Below, piece by piece: positions 58,806 to 64,000 of a DNA stretch of 64,000 bases. Each line of letters begins with the position of its first letter. Position 1 is the first letter of the stretch. The notes under the pieces are model-generated. The model was not told where the DNA came from and did no database searches. It saw only the letters and a program-made list of their open reading frames with translations. This DNA is from Cellulomonas cellasea (GTDB taxonomy: Bacteria > Actinomycetota > Actinomycetes > Actinomycetales > Cellulomonadaceae), in the NCBI RefSeq assembly GCF_030372105.1, contig NZ_JAUDBQ010000003.1:1-64000 (forward strand), read 5' to 3'. A program made the translations under genes and the position numbers.

Positions 58806-60035
58806 CTACTCAATCAGGTCGAAGACGTTGAAGATCGGCAGATAGAGGGCGATGATCATGCCGCCGATGATGACGCCGATAAACGCGATCATGAGCGGCT
58901 CGATGAGCGAGGTCAGCTGCTCGGTGGTGGCCTCGACCTCCTGGTCGTAGAACTCCGACACCTTCTCGAGCATGGTCTCCATCGAGCCGGCGTCCTCGCC
59001 CACGGCGAGCATCTGCACCACCATCGGGGGGAACACCGGGTGCTCGCCAAGCGGCCCGGACAGGGAGTTCCCGGTCCGGACGGATTCCTGGACAGACTTC
59101 ACGGCCTGCTCGACGACCCAGTTGCCACTCGTCCCGCCCACGATGTCGAGCGCCTGGAGAATGGGAACGCCAGCGCCGAGCATCGTTCCGAAGTTTCGGG
59201 CGAAACGTGCAATGGCGACCTTCTGGAACAATGGCCCGAAGATCGGCGCCTTGAGCTTGAGGGGGTCCATTCGGGAACGGATTCCCTCGTCGTTCTTGTG
59301 CTTTCCCCACCACGCGGCGAACGCGATGGCGGCGACCACCAGCACCGGCGCCAGCCACTTCATGATGTCGGCCATGTAGACCAGCATCAGCGTGGGCAGC
59401 GGCAGCGTTCCGCCGAGCCCCGCGAACATCTCGTCGAACACCGGCACGATGAACAGCAGCATGGCGACCACGGCGACGATCGCCATGCACAGCACCATGA
59501 CGGGGTACGTCATCGCCGATTTGATCTTCGCCCGCAGCTTGACCTCGGCCTCGTAGTTGTCGGCCACCGACAACAACGACTTCTCGAGGAACCCGCCGGT
59601 CTCCCCCGCCCGGATCATGTTGACCATCAGCGGCGGGAAGACATCCGGGTGCCGGGCGAGGCCGCTCGACAACGACCGGCCCGTCTCGACCTCGTTGCGC
59701 ACCTGGGCGAGCGTCTTCGCCAGCGCCGGGTTCTCGGTCTGGTCCGCCAGGATTGCCAGCGTCCGCAGCAACGACAAGCCGGCAGAGGTCATCGTCGCCA
59801 TCTGCCGGGACATGATGGCCAGGTCCTTGAGCTTGACCTTCGTCTTGCCGAACGAGCCGATCGAGATCTCCTGCTTGAGCCCCGTCGTCTGCACCTCGGT
59901 GATCGACACCGTCGCCAAGCCGAGGCCGCGGAGCCGGTTGGCCACCGCCGCCTGGTTGGGCGCCTCGATGCGCCCCTTGACGAGCTTGCCGGACCGGTCG
60001 CGGACCGCGTACTCGAAGGTCTTCGTCGCAGCCAT
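58806..60035 (-). CDS. pilC: Type IV pilus inner-membrane platform PilC
   Basis: A 409-residue platform protein on which the motors act. Seen: N-terminal FEYAVRDRSGKLVKGRIEAPNQ, two T2SSF domains (about 70-195 and 275-400) with GLSLLRTLAILADQTENPAL and GVPILQALDIVGGTSGNW, and three hydrophobic helices (near 175-195, 215-250 and 375-400). The paired EAGETGG/GEDAGS-type signatures read IRAGETGGFLEKSL and LAVGEDAGSMETML. ATG 60035 shares one base with the pilT stop. Confidence 0.95.
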   Translation of the reverse strand: MAATKTFEYAVRDRSGKLVKGRIEAPNQAAVANRLRGLGLATVSITEVQTTGLKQEISIGSFGKTKVKLKDLAIMSRQMATMTSAGLSLLRTLAILADQTENPALAKTLAQVRNEVETGRSLSSGLARHPDVFPPLMVNMIRAGETGGFLEKSLLSVADNYEAEVKLRAKIKSAMTYPVMVLCMAIVAVVAMLLFIVPVFDEMFAGLGGTLPLPTLMLVYMADIMKWLAPVLVVAAIAFAAWWGKHKNDEGIRSRMDPLKLKAPIFGPLFQKVAIARFARNFGTMLGAGVPILQALDIVGGTSGNWVVEQAVKSVQESVRTGNSLSGPLGEHPVFPPMVVQMLAVGEDAGSMETMLEKVSEFYDQEVEATTEQLTSLIEPLMIAFIGVIIGGMIIALYLPIFNVFDLIE

Positions 60036-61411
60036 CAGATCCCCTGCATGCCGTAGTTCGGGCCGCCCATCGCGGCCCTGCCCTGCCCGCCGCCCAGCCG
60101 GCCCGTGAGGCGGTTGAAGTCCTCGATGTGGTGGCACTTCTCGATGCCGGTCTCGTGCGTGATGCGCCCGGCCTTGACCAGCTCGGCCAACTGCTGGTCC
60201 ATCGTGTGCATGCCCTGCTGCGCGCCGGCCTGCATCGCGGAGTAGATCTGGTGCGTCTTGCCCTCCCGGATCAGGTTCCGGATCGCGGGCGTCGCGACCA
60301 TCACCTCGGTGGCCACCACGCGCCCTGGCCCGTCCGCGCGCTTGCACAGCGTCTGGCTGACCACGCCCTGGATCGCGCCGGCGAGCTGGGTGCGCACCTG
60401 CGCCTGCTGATGTGAAGGGAAGACGTCGATCACGCGGTCGATCGTCTGCGCCGCGTCCTGCGTGTGCAGCGTGGCGAAGACCAAGTGGCCGGTCTCGGCT
60501 GCGGTGAGCGCCACCGAGATGGTCTCCAAGTCCCGCATCTCGCCGACGAGGATGATGTCCGGGTCCTGCCGCAGCACGTGCTTGAGCGCGTTCGCGAACG
60601 AGTGGGTGTCCGTGCCGACCTCGCGCTGGTTGATCAACGACTTCTTGTGCCGGTGGAGGAACTCGATCGGGTCCTCCACCGTCATGATGTGGTCCTCGCG
60701 CGTCCGGTTCGCGAGGTCGACGATGGAGGCGAGCGTCGTCGACTTGCCCGAGCCCGTCGGGCCTGTGACGAGCACCAGGCCGCGGGGCAGGTTCGCGAAG
60801 TTGCCGACGATCGGCGGGACGCCCAGATCCTCGAGCGGCTTGATCTCATACGGGATGACACGGAACGCCGCCCCGACCGAGTCGCGCTGCTGGTAGAGGT
60901 TGACGCGGAACCGCGCGTGCCCCCGCACCGCGTACGCGAAGTCCAGCTCGAGGTCTGCCTCGAACTTCTCCCGCTGCTTCTGGGTCAAGATCGAGTAGAT
61001 CGTGCGCTGCAGCGACTCTCCGCTCAGCGTGGGGAACCCGCCCAGCGGGCGCAACGACCCCGACATGCGGACCATCGGCGGCGCGCCGGTGGTCAGGTGC
61101 AGGTCCGAGGCGTTCTGCGCGATCATCTCGATCAGCACGGCGTCGAGCGACAGGTCGTCCGCGGTGGGCCCTTGGGACATCCCGACCCGCGCGGGTGCGA
61201 CCCGTGTGGCGGGTTGTGCGGGCGCCGGGGGCGCCGCGGGCGCGGTGGGCGCGGGCGCGGCCAGTGGCGCAGGGGCGCCGTAAGCCGGCTGGGGGACGTA
61301 CTGCGGCAACCCGACCGGAGGCGCGCCCGGGGGCGAGTACGGGGGCGAGTACGGCGGCGGCTGCTGCTGATGCGACGGGCGCGCCGCCGGGCTCTGGTAC
61401 GGGTCACTCAC
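60035..61411 (-). CDS. pilT: Type IV pilus retraction ATPase PilT
   Basis: A 458-residue hexameric motor that drives pilus retraction. An 85-residue Pro/Ala/Gln-rich extension precedes the normal domain. Seen: Walker A GPTGSGKST (217-225), Asp box MTVEDPIEF (about 243-251), Walker B IILVGEMRD (286-294), His box TGHLVFATLHT (307-317) and the PilT-specific AIRNLIREGK. The frame opens at ATG 61426, but GTG 61411 has GGAGG at 6 nt and is preferred. Confidence 0.95.
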   Translation of the reverse strand: MSDPYQSPAARPSHQQQPPPYSPPYSPPGAPPVGLPQYVPQPAYGAPAPLAAPAPTAPAAPPAPAQPATRVAPARVGMSQGPTADDLSLDAVLIEMIAQNASDLHLTTGAPPMVRMSGSLRPLGGFPTLSGESLQRTIYSILTQKQREKFEADLELDFAYAVRGHARFRVNLYQQRDSVGAAFRVIPYEIKPLEDLGVPPIVGNFANLPRGLVLVTGPTGSGKSTTLASIVDLANRTREDHIMTVEDPIEFLHRHKKSLINQREVGTDTHSFANALKHVLRQDPDIILVGEMRDLETISVALTAAETGHLVFATLHTQDAAQTIDRVIDVFPSHQQAQVRTQLAGAIQGVVSQTLCKRADGPGRVVATEVMVATPAIRNLIREGKTHQIYSAMQAGAQQGMHTMDQQLAELVKAGRITHETGIEKCHHIEDFNRLTGRLGGGQGRAAMGGPNYGMQGI

Positions 61412-61536
61412 GGGAGGCCTCCACATCTGGGCACGACTGGCGCACCGGGTGCCGGACGCACCTGACGGCGACTGACGTGACGCTCTGCTGAGTCATCGGC
61501 TGCGCGGCGCACGCGCTTGAGAGACAAACCGGACGC

Positions 61537-63216
61537 TCACGCGACGACGCGCAAGATCTCCTCGATCGAGGTCTGCCCCAGCACGACCTTCTGCCATCCG
61601 TCGTCGCGAAGCTGGAGCATGCCCTGGCTGCGGGCCGTCGCGCCGATCTCGGCTGCGGACGCGTGCGCCACGGCAAGGCGCTCGATCTCCTCGGTGACCC
61701 GCATGACCTCGTGGAGCGCAATGCGTCCCCGGTAGCCGGTCTTGGAGCAGGTCACGCACCCCACAGGCCGGTAGAGCTCAGGGATCTGCTCCCCCGGCAG
61801 CCACGGGAACCGCGCGCTGACCATCTCCACCTCGGTGGGCAGGTACGGCTCCTTGCACTTGTCGCAGAGCTTGCGGGCGAGCCGTTGGGCGACGACGGCG
61901 TCGAGCGCGGAGCCGACGAGGAACGGCTCGATGCCCATCTCGACGAGCCGGGTGACGGCGGACGGCGCGTCGTTGGTGTGCAGCGTGGAGAGCACGAGGT
62001 GCCCGGTGAGGGCGGCCTCGATGGCGATCTGCGCGGTCTCGTGGTCGCGGATCTCGCCGAGCAGCACCACGTCGGGGTCGGAGCGCAGGATCGAGCGCAG
62101 GGCCCCAGCGAACGTGAGCCCGGCCTTGGGGTTGACCTGCACCTGGTTGATCCCGGCGAGCCGGTACTCGACGGGGTCCTCGACGGTGATGACGTTGATC
62201 TCGGGCTTGGACACCGCGTTGAGCGTCGCGTAGAGGGTCGTGGACTTCCCGGATCCGGTGGGGCCGGTGACGAGGATCATCCCGTAGGGCTTGGTGAACG
62301 CCTCGTGGTAGGTGGCGTAGTTCTCGTCGAGGAAGGACAAGTCGCGCAGGTCGAGGCTCGCGGTGGAGTTGTCGAGGATGCGCATGACGATCTTCTCGCC
62401 CCACACGGTGGGCAGTGTCGCCACGCGCAGGTCGATCTTGCGCCCGTTGTGGGTGACGGACATGCGCCCGTCTTGGGGCTTGCGCCGTTCGGCGATGTCG
62501 ATGTCAGAGAGGATCTTGACGCGGCTGATCACCCCGCCCTGGATCTGCTTGGGCGAGCGCTGCATCTCGTGGAGCACGCCGTCGATGCGGTACCGCACGC
62601 GCAGGTCGTGCTCGGTGGGCTCGATGTGGATGTCGGAGGCGCGGTCGGTGATGGCCTGCGTGACGAGCAGGTTGACGTAGCGCACGATGGGCGCGTCGTC
62701 GTCGACCGAGTCGCCGATCCTGGACAGGTCGGCCTCGGCTGCGGACTGCCGCGACTCCTCTTCGAAGGCGGACGACAGGTCTTCCATCTCGCCGTCGGCG
62801 CGGCAGAACCTGTCGATGGCGCGGACGAGGTTGTCGTAGGTCGCGACCACAGGCCGGACCTGCATCCCGGAGACGGTGCGCACGTCGTCGACGGCCACCA
62901 CGTTGCCGGGGTCGGCGGTGGCGAGGATGAGGGTGCCGTTGTCGAGCCGCACCGGCAGCACTGTGTACCGCCGGCAGAGGCTCGCAGGCACGAGGGCGAG
63001 CGCCACACGGTCCACGGGGTACTCGTCGAGGTCGATGAAGTCCATCCCGACCTGCCGGGCGAGCGCCGAGACGAGCTGGCCTTCGGTCAAGACGCCGATC
63101 TCGACGAGGGTGCGCCCCATCGACTGGCCGCGGCTGTTCTGCTCATCGAGCGCAGCGATGAGCTGGGCCTCGGTGACCAGGCCCTCGTCCAGCAAGATCT
63201 CCCCGAGTTGCTTCAC
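61537..63216 (-). CDS. pilB: Type IV pilus extension ATPase PilB with MshEN domain
   Basis: A 559-residue hexameric motor for pilus extension. The N-terminal domain has two MshEN motifs, LGEILLDEGLVTEAQL (about 4-19) running to Gln26, and MGRTLVEIGVLTEGQL (about 33-48) running to Gln55; in known homologues this motif binds cyclic-di-GMP, though the leading Arg is replaced here. The motor has Walker A GPTGSGKST (318-326), Asp box ITVEDPVEY, Walker B VVLLGEIRD, His box TGHLVLSTLHT and a four-Cys zinc site (CDKC 451-454, CVTC 487-490). GTG 63216 follows GAGGA. Confidence 0.95.
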   Translation of the reverse strand: MKQLGEILLDEGLVTEAQLIAALDEQNSRGQSMGRTLVEIGVLTEGQLVSALARQVGMDFIDLDEYPVDRVALALVPASLCRRYTVLPVRLDNGTLILATADPGNVVAVDDVRTVSGMQVRPVVATYDNLVRAIDRFCRADGEMEDLSSAFEEESRQSAAEADLSRIGDSVDDDAPIVRYVNLLVTQAITDRASDIHIEPTEHDLRVRYRIDGVLHEMQRSPKQIQGGVISRVKILSDIDIAERRKPQDGRMSVTHNGRKIDLRVATLPTVWGEKIVMRILDNSTASLDLRDLSFLDENYATYHEAFTKPYGMILVTGPTGSGKSTTLYATLNAVSKPEINVITVEDPVEYRLAGINQVQVNPKAGLTFAGALRSILRSDPDVVLLGEIRDHETAQIAIEAALTGHLVLSTLHTNDAPSAVTRLVEMGIEPFLVGSALDAVVAQRLARKLCDKCKEPYLPTEVEMVSARFPWLPGEQIPELYRPVGCVTCSKTGYRGRIALHEVMRVTEEIERLAVAHASAAEIGATARSQGMLQLRDDGWQKVVLGQTSIEEILRVVA

Positions 63217-63316
63217 CGATCGTCCTCTCGTCCGGGTCCGCGCCGGGTTCGCGCAGATGCCCGTGGAGTAGATCGGCAGGCCAGCCCTGTGGCGTGAGCG
63301 CCGGTGGGGTGATCTC

Positions 63317-64000
63317 TCAGACGAGTGCGGAGTTGAGGGCGGCGTCCATCTCGGCCAGGGGCGCCGGGTGGCCGGTCATGAGGCGGACCTGCTCCCCCGC
63401 CTGGTGCAGCAGCATCCGCTCCCCCGGCACGACGGTTCCCCGCTGGGCGGCCCAGGCGACCGACAGGGCGGTGGGCCGCGGGTCGTAGGCCACGTCGAGC
63501 AGCACGCCGTGCGGGTCGGCGCCCGAGGCGGCGATCTCGGCGGCGAGGCCGTCCGCGGCGCGCGGCGGCAGTGTGGAGACGACGAGGTCTGCCGCCGGCA
63601 CCTCGGCTGGCGCGGTGGCGAGCAGCGCGTACCTCGGCTCGACGCCCATGCGATGGGCTGAGCGCATCAGCGGGCCGATGCGCGCGAGCGAGCGCACGTA
63701 GACCACGGGCGTGGTGCAGCCGAGTTGGGCCAGCGCGGCCAACGTCGAGGCGGCTGTGGCGCCGGCGCCGAGCACGGCGGCGGTGCGGGACGCGCCTGGC
63801 GCGGCGGCGCCGAGTCCCTCCTGCAACGCCGCGACCAGGCCGTGCACGTCGGTGTTCGCGCCGGTGAGGATCGGCCGCCCGCCCCCGCTGGCCTGCACGA
63901 GCACGGTGTTGACGGCGCCGACCACCTCGGCGAGCGGCTCGACGTGGTCGAGCAGCGGCAGCACCGTCTGCTTGAGCGGCATCGTCAACGACAGCCCGGC
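63317..64000 (-). CDS. aroE: Shikimate dehydrogenase (partial, N-terminus beyond window)
   Basis: The C-terminal 227 residues of shikimate dehydrogenase, which reduces dehydroshikimate with NADPH; the start lies past base 64000. Seen: LTMPLKQ (substrate Lys), VVGAVNTVLV, TGANTDVHGLVAAL, the dinucleotide fold AAVLGAGATAASTLAALAQLG, and the C-terminal LLHQAGEQVRLMTG. The usual catalytic Lys and Asp are present. Split from aroC by the pilus genes. Confidence 0.94.
   Translation of the reverse strand, partial: AGLSLTMPLKQTVLPLLDHVEPLAEVVGAVNTVLVQASGGGRPILTGANTDVHGLVAALQEGLGAAAPGASRTAAVLGAGATAASTLAALAQLGCTTPVVYVRSLARIGPLMRSAHRMGVEPRYALLATAPAEVPAADLVVSTLPPRAADGLAAEIAASGADPHGVLLDVAYDPRPTALSVAWAAQRGTVVPGERMLLHQAGEQVRLMTGHPAPLAEMDAALNSALV

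Overview
The window is a stretch of actinobacterial chromosome. GC is very high (about 70% or more by eye), GTG starts are common, and genes sit in long operons joined by ATGA, GTGA or TGATG overlaps. Actinobacterial marker genes are present: rbpA, mihF, pafBC, a helY/tat cluster, PH- and DUF3866-type proteins, and a PriA without helicase motifs. Gene content and order suggest the Micrococcales, perhaps near Cellulomonadaceae; that placement is inference. I see no tRNA, rRNA, CRISPR array, insertion sequence or prophage.

Layout. 1-6.2 kb (plus strand): heme-degrading-domain protein, GCS2-type carboxylate-amine ligase, PrmC-related methyltransferase, ABC exporter with an unusual insertion in its ATPase domain, a small hypothetical, and rbpA behind a SigR-type promoter. 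6.2-18.1 kb (minus): ppm1 and lnt, an amidohydrolase, helY, a diacylglycerol-kinase-like gene, tatC, tatA, a small membrane protein, pafC and pafB. A plus-strand DUF3866 gene (18.1-19.3 kb) diverges from pafB across a palindromic double promoter. 19.3-25.5 kb (minus): FMN riboswitch, ribD-ribE-ribBA-ribH, hisE-hisG, a PH-domain protein and rpe. 25.6-34.9 kb (minus): rsmB, fmt, a HAD phosphatase, priA, metK, coaBC, rpoZ, gmk, mihF. 34.9-43.8 kb (minus): the pyrimidine operon pyrR-pyrB-pyrC-membrane protein-carA-carB-pyrF with a PyrR-binding leader. 44.0-46.2 kb (plus): one GGDEF-EAL cyclic-di-GMP enzyme. 46.3-51.9 kb (minus): nusB, efp, a membrane protein, a SatD-like protein with twin operators, aroQ, aroB, aroK, aroC. 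52.0-63.2 kb (minus): a complete monoderm type IV pilus locus. 63.3-64.0 kb: aroE, cut by the window end.

How the parts work together. The pilus block carries both motors (PilB, PilT), the platform PilC, the alignment proteins PilM/N/O, the prepilin peptidase, a major pilin, two minor prepilins and a large PilX-like protein. It separates aroE from aroCKBQ, so the shikimate genes may be co-transcribed with pilus genes. PilB has two N-terminal MshEN motifs, which in known homologues bind cyclic-di-GMP, and the window also encodes a membrane GGDEF-EAL protein. Pilus extension may therefore answer to cyclic-di-GMP. The major pilin gene has its own promoter and a foldable leader RNA that I cannot assign to a known class.

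Regulation. At least nine genes (helY, the 108-residue membrane gene, pafB, DUF3866, rpe, fmt, metK, satD, aroQ) have a TANNNT -10 element ending 6-7 nt before the start codon, the signature of leaderless transcription. Other control sites are the FMN riboswitch, the PyrR-binding site, the SigR-like rbpA promoter, the twin satD palindromes and several strong hairpin terminators.
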